64,000 nt of DNA from Topomyia yanbarensis (GCF_030247195.1 NC_080671.1:105697845-105761844); one strand, 5' to 3'; shown: positions 9,178 to 20,274, counted from the stretch's first letter. The notes: generated by a model not told the origin, from the sequence alone. Program-made: numbers and translations.

Positions 9178-9343
9178 CATACATACATACATACATACAT
9201 ACATACATACATACATACATACATACATACATACATACATACATACATACATACATACATACATACATACATACATACATACATACATACATACATACAT
9301 ACATACATACATACATACATACATACATACATACACACACATA
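9178..9343. repeat. (ACAT)n microsatellite
   Basis: About 39 ACAT units end in ACACACACATACGCATGG before a Waldo 5' UTR. The array between 12939 and 13104 is the same in length. Open frames through it are not genes. Confidence 0.95.
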
Positions 9344-9554
9344 CGCATGGATGCATGATCAGGGGGGTGAAAAAGATGCCCGATCGTTAACGGAGCTTGG
9401 GGGGTACCTGGGCACCCCCACAGTAAGCGTCTCTTACCACGTTGATGCGGAGCTCTGGCGTGGCGGACCTTTTTTCTCGCGCAACGCTTGATGGAGGGCA
9501 AGACTGCGAAGCGGTCTAGGCCTAGTGTAGGCGCGCGGGTCAACGCCAAATGAC

Positions 9555-12005
9555 GTGCAACCTATAAGGCCAAACGTCGTTTGGAAGGCGCGGATCCGGG
9601 TGCGAAGGATCCCGCAGGGCGGCGACCCGAGAAGGCGACTTCTCAGCCTAAAAAGGCGAAAGTCGCCAATCGGGCGCAATACGTGGAGCAACCTGGCACC
9701 AGCCAGCCGGCGCCATCGACAGAAGATGGTGGGACTGGAGGCCAACACCGACAGTCTAAGCGGGGATGCGCTGGTAGCTGTTCTATCACGCGCGTGCGAC
9801 GCCACTATGCCGAGAAAAACACTGCCAAGAAACGGTAGATGCCCGGTATACTGGTGGAGTGCCGAGATTGCAGCTCTACGGTCAGCCTGTCTCAGAGCTA
9901 GACGTAGGATGCAAAGAGCTCGCACCGAGGATGCAAGAGAGAACCGCCGTGAAGTGTTTCGAGCTGCGAAATTAGCCCTTAACAAGGCTATTAAGAGCAG
10001 CAAGAGAGCGTGTTTCGACAACCTGTGTGAGAGTGCCAACGCGAATCCGTGGGGTGACGCCTACCGGATTGTGATGGCCAAGACCAAAGGGGGCTCCTCA
10101 CCCCCAGAACGGTCTCCGGACAGGTTGGCAACGATTATCGAAGTACTCTTCCCGTCTCGAGCCACAAGCCCCTGGCCACCTGCACTACGAGACAGTGCGG
10201 GCACGGTCGAAATGGTGGCTCCAGTGACGAACGAAGAACTACTCGCAGTGGCTAAATCCCTAGCAATGAACAAAGCTCCAGGGCCGGATGGAGTTCCGAA
10301 CAACGCTCTCAAGGCAGCGATCATAGCGAACCCGAACATGTTCAGGCTAGCTATGCAGAGATGCCTTGACGAGTGCCGTTTCCCCGATAGATGGAAAAGG
10401 CAGAAACTTGTGCTGTTGCCGAAGCCCGGGAAGCCGCCAGGCGACCCATCGGCGTACAGACCAATCTGTCTGATAGACACGACTGGCAAACTGCTTGAGA
10501 GGATCATCCTCAACAGGCTCACCCCGTACGCGGAAGGTACGGACGGTCTGTCAAGCAACCAGTTTGGCTTTCGGAAGGGTAAGTCCACAGTGGACGCTCT
10601 CAACTCAGTGATAAATACTGCCGAGATAGCGATCCAACGAAAAAGGCGAGGTATTCGATACTGTGCGTTAGTGACACTTGACGTGAAGAACGCATTCAAC
10701 AGCGCAAGCTGGGATGCCATCGCGCTCTCGTTACACCGGCTTAGCCTACCGGTGGGTCTGTACCGGATCCTGGAAAGTTACTTCCAAAACCGCGTACTGA
10801 TATACGAGACCGATGCCGGTCAGAAAAGGGTTCCGATTACCGCCGGAGTCCCACAGGGCTCGATCCTAGGCCCGGTGCTATGGAACCTCATGTATGACGG
10901 GGTTCTGAGACTGAAGTTCCCTCCTGGGGTCAAGATCGTCGGCTTTGCCGACGATGTAACCTTGGAGGTCTACGGGGAGTCAATTCCTGAGGTAGAACTA
11001 ACCGCAGAACACGCGATTAGCACGGTGGAGGAATGGATGAGCGCGAGAGGCCTGGAGCTCGCTCATCATAAGACGGAGGTAGTTATCGTCAACAACCGCA
11101 AGTCGGCACAACATGCAGTTATCCATGTGGGAGAAGTCGCGATCACTTCACAGCGAAGTCTGAAGTCTCTCGGAGTCATTATAGACGACAAGCTGACCTT
11201 CGGCAGCCATGTCGACTATACGTGCAAGAGAGCGTCGACTGCTGTTGCGGCACTATCGAGAATGATGTCCAACAGCTCAAAGGTGTGCGCCAGTAGACGT
11301 AGGTTACTGGCAGGCGTTGCCGTATCTATCCTCAGGTACGGCGGCCCGTCATGGTCAAGAGCACTGAGGGTAACCAGTTACCTACAGAAACTGGAGAGCA
11401 CCTACCGCGTGATGTGCCTCAGAGTGATATCTGCCTACCGCACGGTATCACACGATGCATCCTGCGTGATAGCGAGCATGATGCCAGTCGGGCTGGTCAT
11501 TCGGGAAGATGAGGAGTGCTTTGAACTACGTGGAAATAGGGGAGCCCGCGAGCGCACCAGGGTGACCTCGGTCGCCAGATGGCAGCGTGAGTGGGACAAC
11601 TCCTCGAAAGGTAGGTGGACCCACCGGCTGATACCTAGCATATCGAGCTGGGTGGGAAGACCCCATGGGGAAGTTCACTTCCACCTGACACAATTCCTGT
11701 CAGGCCATGGCTGTTTCCGTCAGTACCTCCACAGGTTCGGACACGCGGAGGTCCCAGTCTGCCCGGACTGCCCAGGTGTAGATGAAACTGCCGAACACAT
11801 ACTGTTCATATGTCATCGGTTCGACGTCGAAAGAAGAGCAATGCTTGACGTCTGTGGCTGGGACACAACCCCGGATACCCTTATCCAGCGGATGTGTCAA
11901 ACGGTGGAGAAGTGGAACGCAGTTTCGGCTGCTACCATCCAGATTGCCAGTAGGCTACAGGTAATCTGGCAAACCGAGCAACAGATGGCGGGCACGGCTA
12001 ACTAG
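9555..12005 (+). pseudogene. Waldo-B ORF2 fragment with fused leader (no endonuclease)
   Basis: An open frame of 816 codons. The first 57 or so codons read the 5' part of ORF1 in a frame that is not the likely Gag frame (the Gag-like frame, offset by one, starts at 9554). From about 9727 the frame is ORF2 from residue 233 onward, so the reverse transcriptase (FADD near 10945) and the C-terminal CCHC knuckle are present but the endonuclease is missing. The frame differs from copy 1 by Val to Ile in HILF(V/I)CHRF. With no endonuclease and no Gag it could not move by itself. Confidence 0.75.
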
Positions 12006-12250
12006 TGATTGGTTAGCTGGAGCGAAAAAGGCCAAGCGCAAAATAAGAGAGTGAATGGTCTGTTCATGCCGAGGTAGGTTGGCGCAGCGAATGGCAACCG
12101 CGTAAGGGGTAAACCCAGCCACCCCGAAGCAAGACAGAAGAGTGAGTGTATAGGCGTATAAGTGGACTGCCTCATGCCAAGACGGGAGGGTCGTAGCGTA
12201 GTATGTTGGAACTAAGCTATCGATGCCTCATGGCGTGGCAGAGGAGTGAA

Positions 12251-12686
12251 AGGGTGAGCATCCAAGTCAGTCTCACATTGCATGTTAAGGGTGAGCATAA
12301 AAGTCAGCCTCACAGGTTGGTAGAGGCTAGCACAAAAGTCAGCCTAGCAAGGAATGAAAAAGGTGAGCACAAAAGTCAGCCTCGCATGGTATGTCAGAAG
12401 TGGGGCCTAAGAAAAATGTCCCACATGGGATGCCAGAGGGAGTGACAAAGGTACAATAGAGTGGCACGATTGAGAGTGAATCAGGTGATAGGGTGAGCAC
12501 CCAAGTCAGCCTCACATGGATGGGTAGGGCGAGCACAAAAGTAAGCCTAGCAAGGAATGAGTAAGGTGAGCACACAAGTCAGCCTCGCATGGAACGTAAA
12601 AGGTGAGCACAAAAGTCAGCCTCATGTGGGAGTGTTTGAGAGTGAATCAAAGTGTGATTGAGAGAGCACCCAAGTAAGCCTCATAC
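12251..12686 (+). repeat. Second copy of the Waldo-B 3' UTR hairpin array
   Basis: Exact counterpart, at offset 3,761, of the hairpin array at 8490-8925, with the same covarying stems. Confidence 0.75.
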
Positions 12687-12738
12687 AGGATGTATGATCG
12701 CGCGAGTGAGAGTGAATGAGTACATTCAGTACAGCCAT

Positions 12739-12776
12739 CCCCCCAGAAGTAATACCGAGAGGTAGTTCCTGGGAGG
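12739..12776 (+). promoter_or_regulatory. Second copy of the Waldo-B 3' two-stem hairpin
   Basis: Identical to the hairpin at 8978-9015: outer stem CCCCCCAG/CTGGGAGG and inner stem TACC/GGTA with a GAGA loop. Confidence 0.7.
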
Positions 12777-12938
12777 AATGATGGCGGAGCCCAATGGAGT
12801 TTAGTCGGTATTAATGGCTGGTCACCATTTGAGTTCGACACGCCCCCAGTGCACCCCGTGTGGTAGATTGGACCCTACCGTTAGCACGTGTACTGGGCTA
12901 GGACATAAAGGTCTTCTCCATTGTAAAAAAAAAAAAAA

Positions 12939-13104
12939 CATACATACATACATACATACATACATACATACATACATACATACATACATACATACATACA
13001 TACATACATACATACATACATACATACATACATACATACATACATACATACATACATACATACATACATACATACATACATACATACATACATACACACA
13101 CATA
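12939..13104. repeat. (ACAT)n microsatellite, third long array
   Basis: Same length and same ending (ACACACACATACGCATGG) as the array at 9178-9343, offset 3,761. It precedes a further Waldo 5' UTR. Confidence 0.95.
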
Positions 13105-14140
13105 CGCATGGATGCATGATCAGGGGGGTGAAAAAGATGCCCGATCGTTAACGGAGCTTGGGGGGTACCTGGGCACCCCCACAGTAAGCGTCTCTTACCA
13201 CGTTGATGCGGAGCTCTGGCGTGGCGGACCTTTTTTCTCGCGCAACGCTTGATGGAGGGCAAGACTGCGAAGCGGTCTAGGCCTAGTGTAGGCGCGCGGG
13301 TCAACGCCAAATGACGTGCAACCTATAAGGCCAAACGTCGTTTGGAAGGCGCGGATCCGGGTGCGAAGGATCCCGCAGGGCGGCGACCCGAGAAGGCGAC
13401 TTCTCAGCCTAAAAAGGCGAAAGTCGCCAATCGGGCGCAATACGTGGAGCAACCTGGCACCAGCCAGCCGGCGCCATCGACAGAAGATGGTGAATGGCAG
13501 GTGGTCAGTAGAAAGCGGAAGTAGAACGCACCTCGACCCGCCAAGGAAGGCGAGAGACAGAGGAGAGGCCCTGCTGGTGAAAACCAACGCGAAATTTAGG
13601 ACAGGATGTGCGAAGCGTCAGACGCACCAAAGATGGCGAAATGATCTTGGTGCTGAAGCGTGGTGCACAATCCAGCGGAGTGACATATAGGAGGTTGGCT
13701 CAAAAGGTCTTGGGAAACGGCACTCAGGTGAGGTCGTTGGGAGCGGAAGTGGCTCTCCAGTGTAAGCAACTGGACGAGATCACAAACGCAGAGGACGTCT
13801 TCTCGGCCGTTAAGGAGCAGTGTGGCGTTGAGATTGATCAGACCTCTGTACGTATCAGGGAGCGGATGCTTGGCACGCAGGTAGCTTACTTTAAGCTACC
13901 GGTCGCGGAAACCAAAAAAGTGACCGATAAAGGGAAGTTGAAGATCGGATGGTCAGTATGCCCAGTTAGCATACTCCAGCCGCCTTCAGTGGACCGGTGT
14001 TTTAAATGTCTGGAGCCAGGCCACAAGTCATACGATTGTAAGGGCCCAGACAGGAGCAAGTTGTGTCGTCGCTGCGGCGAGGAGGGACACAAGGCGCTGA
14101 AATGCGAGAGGGCACCCAAGTGTCTTATCTGCCACATACA
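13105..14140 (+). mobile_element. Waldo-B copy 3, 5' portion only
   Basis: It has the 5' UTR (13105-13286) and ORF1, then breaks off at about 14140 where LOA-type LINE sequence begins. No ORF2 follows. It is the only copy in the window that keeps both the start and the zinc-knuckle end of the B-type ORF1. Confidence 0.8.
13315..14137 (+). pseudogene. Waldo-B ORF1 (Gag-like), broken
   Basis: The N-terminal part (13315-13524) is open and rich in Lys, Arg and Pro, with GEWQVVSRKRK just before an in-frame TAG at 13522. A further stop and a frame change follow. Homology to Waldo-A ORF1 resumes at 13562 (LLVKTNAKF) and, in a third frame, at about 13608. The end carries two CCHC knuckles, CFKCLEPGHKSYDC and CRRCGEEGHKALKC, and part of a third, CLIC. 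Compared with Waldo-A, about 20 residues are missing near 13600. No ATG starts the N-terminal frame; the ATG at 13311 lies in another frame and meets a stop after five codons. Confidence 0.75.
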
Positions 14141-14345
14141 TGTGTGTTGTCGATTCGCATCTGAGCCGTACTACGAAAGCGTATGGAGAAAGCCCAGCCG
14201 ACTCGAGGAGGACTACCCGGCGTCCTAATACATGATGCTTCCTGATGAAGACCGTCCGAGACTATGATCCATGCCGTTGATCTTACATGCCGGAAACTGA
14301 AAGTTGATATTTTTTTCACGTGCCATTTTTTCCCACCCTCTCTCG
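14141..14345 (+). mobile_element. LOA/I-group LINE 3' fragment
   Basis: CTGAGCCGTACTACGAAA, GCCGACTCGAGGAGGACTAC and TAATACATGATGC match, on the other strand, the end of the LOA-type LINE at 26.2-26.3 kb and 23.6-23.76 kb. Here those two parts are contiguous, while in the larger copy they are split by a DNA transposon. The reading frame is short and broken. Confidence 0.75.
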
Positions 14346-15412
14346 TTGAACTAAGTGGTGCTGAATGGTATGTTGAGCTTACTTGTTCACGAGCAACTCG
14401 GTCTAATCCCCGGCGACGGACCTATCCTACTCTTACGAAGAATTCCCCAGCGAAAGAAGTTCTTTCGAAACCAATCCAACCGGGTGTCGAGGTCAGTTCG
14501 GCGATTCCGGAGTAGCATGGCGTCCGGTTCGCTGGTGCCCCGACGACCCGCGATTGGTAGTGTCTCGTCGCGGTCTACTCATTATAGTCCCCGGCGGTAA
14601 ATCTAGCTTACATCGACGGAGAGTTCCCTAGCGAAGGAAGTTCTCCCGATACCGATTCTTCTTCGATTTTACCACCGCAATTCCTTTAAACCCTTTGGTT
14701 CCCCTTTACTACCATTTCGCTCCACTTCCCCGACGAGCCGTTCAGCTCCCGCCCTTAATTGATCGTGAACTACTCAGTCTAGTCTCCGACAATGGATCTA
14801 GCCTACTGCAACGGAGAATTCCACGGCGAGAGAGGTTCTCCCGATACCGATGTTCGTTTCCGTGAGCCATTTAGCTCCCTGCTTCGTCCCGATTTACTTA
14901 ATCTAGTCCCCGGCGGTGGACCTAGCCCACTCAATGGGCCCGCCAGTAGGTGCTGAGGTCCATCCAGTGATCCCGGGTGGAACGTAGCGTCCGGTTCACT
15001 GGTGTCCCAACGACCCACTGCTAGCGATTCGACGCTGTCTACTCGGTCTAATCCCCGGCGGGGGATCTAGCCTACTCACGAGCTACCCGGTAGAGTGTCG
15101 AGCTCGGTCCGACGATTCCGGTTAAGCCTGACATCCGGTTCACTGGCGCCCGACCACCCGAACCCGGTGCTACGTCGCGTACTACACAACTGGCTTCCGG
15201 CGGTGAACCCAGTTTACACCGTCGGAGAGTTCCTCGGCGGCGGAATTTCTCCGGAAACCCGATTTGTGGTTCCTTGGGGGCGTTCTAGCCAATGACGCTA
15301 CTATGTTGGTCCCTTCGCCACTTCCTCTGCAGCTCAGAGAGTATATTCGTAGCCACTCTATTGACAGTGTCCCAGATATGCTCGTCGTGGCCTATCTCTA
15401 CGATAGGGGGAC
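14346..15412 (-). mobile_element. Inverted Waldo-A 3' fragment
   Basis: Reverse complement of about 3,830-4,700 of Waldo-A. It contains the last codons of ORF2 (SELQRKWRRDQ, near 15315-15345) and the 3' UTR modules CCGCCGGGGA and CACCGGAATCGCC in order. It abuts the LOA fragment on one side and a run of about 18 C on the other. It lacks the 3' hairpin and poly(A). Confidence 0.8.
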
Positions 15413-15560
15413 GAACCCCCCCCCCCCCCCCCCCCGAAATATTTTGGAGAATTTTGAAAAAATTCAATATGTTAAGCAAAAATATGCCTAAAATTTTAAA
15501 TAAAATTCTCAAAGTTTCATTTGCAAAAGTTATCTTGTGAAAATATTTCCTTGTAGTGAA
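15413..15560. other. Poly(C) run and AT-rich spacer of unknown origin
   Basis: A run of about 18 C (around 15418-15435) is followed by roughly 120 bases of AT-rich DNA with no recognisable coding sequence. A similar run of C followed by GAAAAATTTTC occurs at 19247-19268, so both may derive from one unrecognised DNA element. Confidence 0.4.
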
Positions 15561-15710
15561 AATTGGCTGCAGACTCGACACCTACCTGACGGCACGGTGT
15601 GGAGGCTAGCTCAACCGCCGAGGACTATAACAAGTAGATCGCGGCGAAGCGAGGAGCTGGGAGCTTATTGGTTCACGAAACGGATATCGGTACCGAGAGA
15701 AATTTCGCCA

Positions 15711-17486
15711 CATTCTGTAGTCCTTGACTGACGGCGAACATGGACTGGAGAGTGTGAGAGAAGTATCCCCATAGAAACCACCAGGCGATTCGCTACCGCA
15801 TCGGCCAATGGAACCCTGCTGCAGCACGAAGAAGGACGGGCCGCAAGCTAAAGTGGAAGACGAAAGCCTTGAACGAAAACCTCTTTGTTGAGTTACTTCG
15901 GCGAACAACGGAATCAAGTACGTTGATGCGGCTGATCTAACAAGAAGGATTGTGACGGCTTGTAACGATACAATGTCACGAAAACTAGGACCATGCAGTA
16001 GACGGCGTGCAGCTTACGGGTTAAATGAGTAGCTCAGTTCGCTACACGCTGCTTGTCTTAGATCCAGAAGGCGGGCTCTGATCGTAAGATCGGAGAGTGA
16101 GAGAGGAGCGCAAGCGACGTTTCGAGAAGGTAGGGACTCTTTAAAACGGGAGATCAAGCTTAGCAAGCCAATTGCCATAAGTAGCTGTGCTGAGAAATAA
16201 ACGCCAATCCCTGGGGGACGCGTACTGAGTCGTCATGACGAAGACGAGGGTCCGTCGACACCAGCTGAAATATACCCGGGTAAGCTAAAGATAATCGTTG
16301 AGGGTCTCTTCCCGAATCCCGATTCAACTACCTGGTCACCGACACCATACGGCGAAGAAGAAGGAGGCAACACAGCCGAGTGATAAGTGACTAACGACGA
16401 GCTCAAAGAAGCGTCGATGTGACTAAAATCAAAGTAAACCCCCTGTCCATATGGAATACCAATCGTGGCGCTGAAAGCTTCGATCCTGGCATATCCGGAC
16501 ATATTCAGGATGCTACTGCTAAAGTCTTTAGATGATGGTAATCCCCGAAATGAGGAAGGTGCAGAAACTGATGTTGCTGCCAAAGTGTGGGAAGTCACCG
16601 AGCCATCCAGCCTCGAATAGACCAATGCCGCAGCGTGGCATAAAAGAATGAGCCAGATCCTGAAGAGCTACTACCAGAGTAGAGCACTGCTGTACCAGAC
16701 GAACAAACAGGCAATAGGCAATGCGAGTCACAGCGGGCGTTCGTCAGGGCTCCATTCTATGTCCAACACTTTGGAATGGGATGTACGATGGGGTCTTAAC
16801 ACTGCGGCTTCCCAGGAAAGTGAAAATCGTTGGTTTCGTGGACGATGTGTCACTAACGGTGAGACACTTGAAGAAATGGAGGTGTCGGTGACGGAGGCAA
16901 TGAAACCGCGAAAAGCTGAACAGGACGCTTCGACTACTGGTCGTACGAGTTGCGATTGCGTACCGGAGGCAGTATGCCGTGATGCCGAGATGATCCCCAT
17001 CTGCATTACCCTGACGGAGGATATCAAGTGCTACAATCAATTAAATGTTAGAAACGTGAGGAAGATGATGAGAATCGATTCGATGATGACGTAGCAGCAG
17101 GAATGGGATAATACGGAGAAAGGAAAGTGGACCTACTGGCTCATCCAAACCTATCGGCGTGGGTCAATAGAAAGCACGGAGAGATGACCTTCCAACTGAC
17201 ACAGCTCCTACCGAGCCACGGCTGCTTAAGGAGTATCTTCATCGGTGTGGGTACGCAACGTCAACACTGTGCTTGGAGTGTGAGATCGTCGAGGAGACAC
17301 CGGAGCGTCTTTGAATGTCCGAGGTTTGAAGTCTTTGAATATCCGAGGAGAGTCTTTGAATGTCCGAGGTTTGGAGTGATGTGCAGGGAGCTACTTAAAA
17401 CGGGAGGACCGGTCATCAACCCGGATAATGTAGCCTACAGAATGACAAGCAACGTAAAGACGTGGAACGCAGTAAACAGAGATATG
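15711..17486 (+). pseudogene. Waldo-A ORF2 pseudogene
   Basis: Alignable to Waldo-A ORF2 from the end of the endonuclease (ACATTCTGTAGTCCTTGAC) through the reverse transcriptase to the C-terminal knuckle, with many stops, frameshifts and deletions. The KAPGPDG, GVPQGS and FADD regions are recognisable only as DNA similarity. The block TCTTTGAATGTCCGAGG, which encodes the FECPRF part of the knuckle, is repeated three times at 17311-17370. No function is expected. Confidence 0.8.
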
Positions 17487-17494
17487 ATGTAGAT

Positions 17495-18137
17495 CAGTGA
17501 TTCTCAACCTGGGGTCCGCGGACCCCTAGGGGGCCGCGAAGTCATTGCGAAGTCCGCGAAGAAAAATATATTTTCCGAGTGCATATTGAAATTTCAAGTC
17601 ATATTTCCTAACAAAATGAAAATAACATATTGATAGCATACAAAATTGATGTTTACCTATGAGAGTCCGCAGCAACCCAGTGGGATATCTAAGGAGTCAT
17701 TGGCAGGGTTGCCACTATTTTTCGAAGAAAATCTGGCAGTTCAACTAAAAATGTCTGGCAAAATCTGTCACTTGACAGTGACCTCAAAGTCATCGAAATT
17801 TGGTATACATTTTGATCTCCATAGAACGTGAATTTATCGAATAAGACGCAGATTTCCAAAATTTGTGTGATACTACTTCTATCGTTTAAAAAATCTGATA
17901 GAATAAGAGATTTGACTTTTTGCAAGAAGCTTTAAAAAATCTGGCATAATGGTATCCCCGCTGGGTTGTAACGTAGAATTCAGAATATTTGGAAAAATCT
18001 GGCAAAATTTAAAAAATCTGGTAAAATGTCTGGCTTGAACGAATGTCTGTTCAGTTGGGAAAAATCTGGAAGATTCCAGATAAATCTGGAACATTGGCAA
18101 CGCTGGTCATTGGTACGAAAAAGGTTGAGAACCGCTA
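17495..18137. mobile_element. hAT-type MITE (outer)
   Basis: Flanked by the 8-bp direct repeat ATGTAGAT (17487-17494 and 18138-18145). The ends are CAGTGATTCTCAACC and, on the other strand, TAGCGGTTCTCAACC. An 8-bp target duplication and such ends are typical of the hAT superfamily. No transposase frame is present; about 230 bp of its own sequence remain besides the inner element. Confidence 0.88.
17704..18105. mobile_element. hAT-type MITE nested in the outer MITE
   Basis: Flanked by the 8-bp direct repeat GTCATTGG (17696-17703 and 18106-18113). The ends are CAGGGTTGCCA and CAGCGTTGCCA. Inside, AAATCTGG-type motifs recur near both ends. The full-length hAT at 35844-39602 has the same kind of ends (CAGGGATGCCA) and the same subterminal motif, so this is probably a non-autonomous relative. 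Confidence 0.88.
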
Positions 18138-19299
18138 ATGTAGATCATGACCGTCTTACAACGGATTAGACATCGAACCTCCGAGGACTAGTCGAGTAGA
18201 CTGCAACAGAGCAGCGAGTATGAGTCGTCGAAACGCCAGCGAACCGAACGTCACGCTCCATGCGGATTCGTCAGACTGACCACGGCACCCCACCGGTTGT
18301 TCCGATAGAAAAATAGCGAAAACCAAAGAAGAATCGATATTGGGAGACTTTTTTCGCCAGGGAACTCTCCGGTAGCGTAAGCTAGATCCACCGCTGGGGA
18401 CTAGACTGAGTAGACAGCGACGAGGCACCACTAGTCACGGCGCACGAGTGCACCGGACACCCTGCTTCACCAGAATCGCCGAACTGACCTCGGAATCTAG
18501 CTGATTAGCTCGATCTCGGGAGAACTTCTCTCGTCGGGGAATTCTCTGTCGGAGTAGGTCAGGTCCATCGTCGGGGAACAGACCGAGTTGTTAGCGAACA
18601 AGTTGAGGAAATGAATGGATCATCAAGGAAGTAGTGCTAAATGGCCCAAGAAGAGAACTAAAGGGCTTAAAGGAGTTGGGGTGCACCGGTCACGGAGCCA
18701 AAGGGCTCAAGAAGTTGTAGTACTGAAACCAAATAAGTATCGGTATCGGGAGAACTTCTTTCGTCTGGAACCTCTCCGTCAGCGTACAGTCAGATTCACC
18801 GCCGAGAACGAGACCGCGACGATACACCACCAGCCGCGCCGGGGCTCTAGCAAACCGGATGCCCTACTCTACCGGAATCGCCGAACTGACCGCAGCACCT
18901 GGCTGGTTGGCTCGCTTTCGAATTTATTTCGCGGGGAAACTTTTTCGTCGGAGTAGACTAGATCTATCGTCGGGGACTAAACCGAGTAGTTCGCGAACCA
19001 GTCAAAAGCTCAACGTGGAAGTGGTACTGAATTGCACAAGGGAACTGAAGGGCTCAGTAAATTAGACAGTCTTAAGTTTGCCGCCCAGATTGTCCTCGTG
19101 GGGGAAGAGCATTAATTCTATACCAACAGCTAGCTTTACTACCTTGACTACCCAAATCCGTTCCCTGAGTTGTTGGTTTTGAACATTTTTTTTCTGCTCA
19201 GAATGTTTTTGAACATTTTTTCATATATATACAAAAATATTTCATATCCCCCCCCCGAAAAATTTTCTTACTACGCCACTGGACCAGTCTCCTTACATT

Positions 19300-19647
19300 A
19301 CGGCGGCTCAAATAGCAGGTAAGTTGAACTAATTGTCTTATTTCAGTTTTTCTTCAATAACTACATAACTTTCTTCATATAACTATACTTTTAACCTCTA
19401 AAGTAAATTTAACAAAACTTTTCTACATCGAATAAATGACACTGACGTTTCACATAACAGTCGGGCAAGAAGGTTGCCCATTGCTGTCATTTCTCCTTTT
19501 ATAGTGGCTCAATCGGGACAACCCGGAAACCCTTCTCTCTGGTCTAATTTTGGGCATTTATAAAGATGTCGATGAAATGACGATGATTGGTGAATTTTGG
19601 TGACGATGACAGCTAGAAGGCGCTGGATTCTTCTTCGTATGCGAACA
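19300..19647 (-). mobile_element. BEL/Pao LTR fragment, inverted
   Basis: Reverse complement of the LTR at 57887 onward: it has TGTTCGCATACGAAGAAGAA at its start (19628-19647), the conserved TATAAAAGG box (around 19500), a GGGCAACCTTCTTGCCCGAC segment, and ends at GAGCCGCCGT (19300). The provirus LTR continues about 120 bases further, so this copy is truncated or belongs to a shorter subfamily. No convincing target duplication was found. Confidence 0.8.
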
Positions 19648-19812
19648 ATACGAATTAACAAACAAAGAAACAGCAGGTTTAAAATTTATGAAGGAGTTTC
19701 CACTGGATAAAAAAAATTAAATGAAATGAAAACCAGAATCATTTTTTGTCAGAAATATTCAAAAGTCTTATAAAACAATTCATACATCATTATAAATATA
19801 ATTATCCATTAA

Positions 19813-20270
19813 CCCTTTCATGCCCAACTTTTTTCTAGTGCCTGTAACGTTTCAAAACTATTTTTCGGTGGGTCAAGCAACATCTTTTCTCATAAAGATA
19901 GATGCTTCCCTCGCAGTGCTAGAAGCTGCTCAATTTTTACCTTCCAATGCTCAATACAATTCTCCTAGAATATTTACAATAGTCTAATTGCTTGGAAAAC
20001 GTAGCCAAAGGCAGTCTAAATTGATAAGTTTTATCAATTTTGAATAATATTACAACATAAAGAAGATATATGAAATTTCCGACGTCAACGTAAACTGTCC
20101 CTGGCAGCACTGCTCCATCGAATTCAAATCAGATTAACTGCATCATTGTAACTGTTAATACACAAGTGAAATGTAATAATCACATTTGTTAGCCTTACTT
20201 GTTTTTGTGAGCAAATCTTGTCTCAATCAAAAGTTACAGCTGTTTAAAAACATTGTTGGGCATGAAGGGG
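19813..20270. mobile_element. piggyBac-type MITE
   Basis: Bounded by TTAA (19809-19812 and 20271-20274). The inverted ends are CCCTTTCATGCCCAAC and CCCCTTCATGCCCAAC. TTAA target sites and CCC starts are typical of piggyBac elements. No coding capacity is seen. Confidence 0.8.
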
Positions 20271-20274
20271 TTAA

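Larger units (their letters stand above)
9344..12938 (+). mobile_element. Waldo-B copy 2, fusion unit made by duplication
   Basis: It begins with the Waldo 5' UTR (9344-9525) and about 180 bases of ORF1, then switches at about 9727 into the middle of ORF2 and continues to the 3' UTR and 14 A. It lacks the rest of ORF1 and the endonuclease. The sequence right of the join is the duplicate of Waldo-B copy 1, and the sequence left of it duplicates the start of copy 3. The unit is therefore a duplication by-product rather than a separate insertion. Confidence 0.8.
5967..13488 (+). repeat. Tandem direct duplication, two units of 3,761 bp
   Basis: Positions 5967-9727 and 9728-13488 are the same sequence with a constant offset of 3,761 and only a few visible differences (for example a G/A change near 8047/11808 and T/C near 9118/12879). 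The run of 14 A and the whole microsatellite have the same length in both units. The junction at about 9726-9730 joins Waldo ORF1 sequence to the middle of ORF2 at a TGG microhomology. Confidence 0.9.
15561..19215 (+). mobile_element. Decayed Waldo-A copy with insertions
   Basis: A short 3' UTR piece (to 15710) is followed by a degraded ORF2 (15711-17486) and a 3' UTR (17487-19215) that is split by two nested hAT MITEs. The end, near 19150-19215, resembles 5085-5155 of Waldo-A but there is no poly(A) or ACAT array, and the 3' hairpin is missing. Confidence 0.75.

Noticed and set aside
9061..9549. Long frames of MYVC or HTYI repeats (also at 4925, 5154, 12814, 12822)
   Set aside because: They are translations of (ACAT)n microsatellites and appear in several frames of both strands.
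9555..9727. Novel N-terminal domain fused to a reverse transcriptase
   Set aside because: The leader is read out of the likely ORF1 frame and exists only because of the duplication join.
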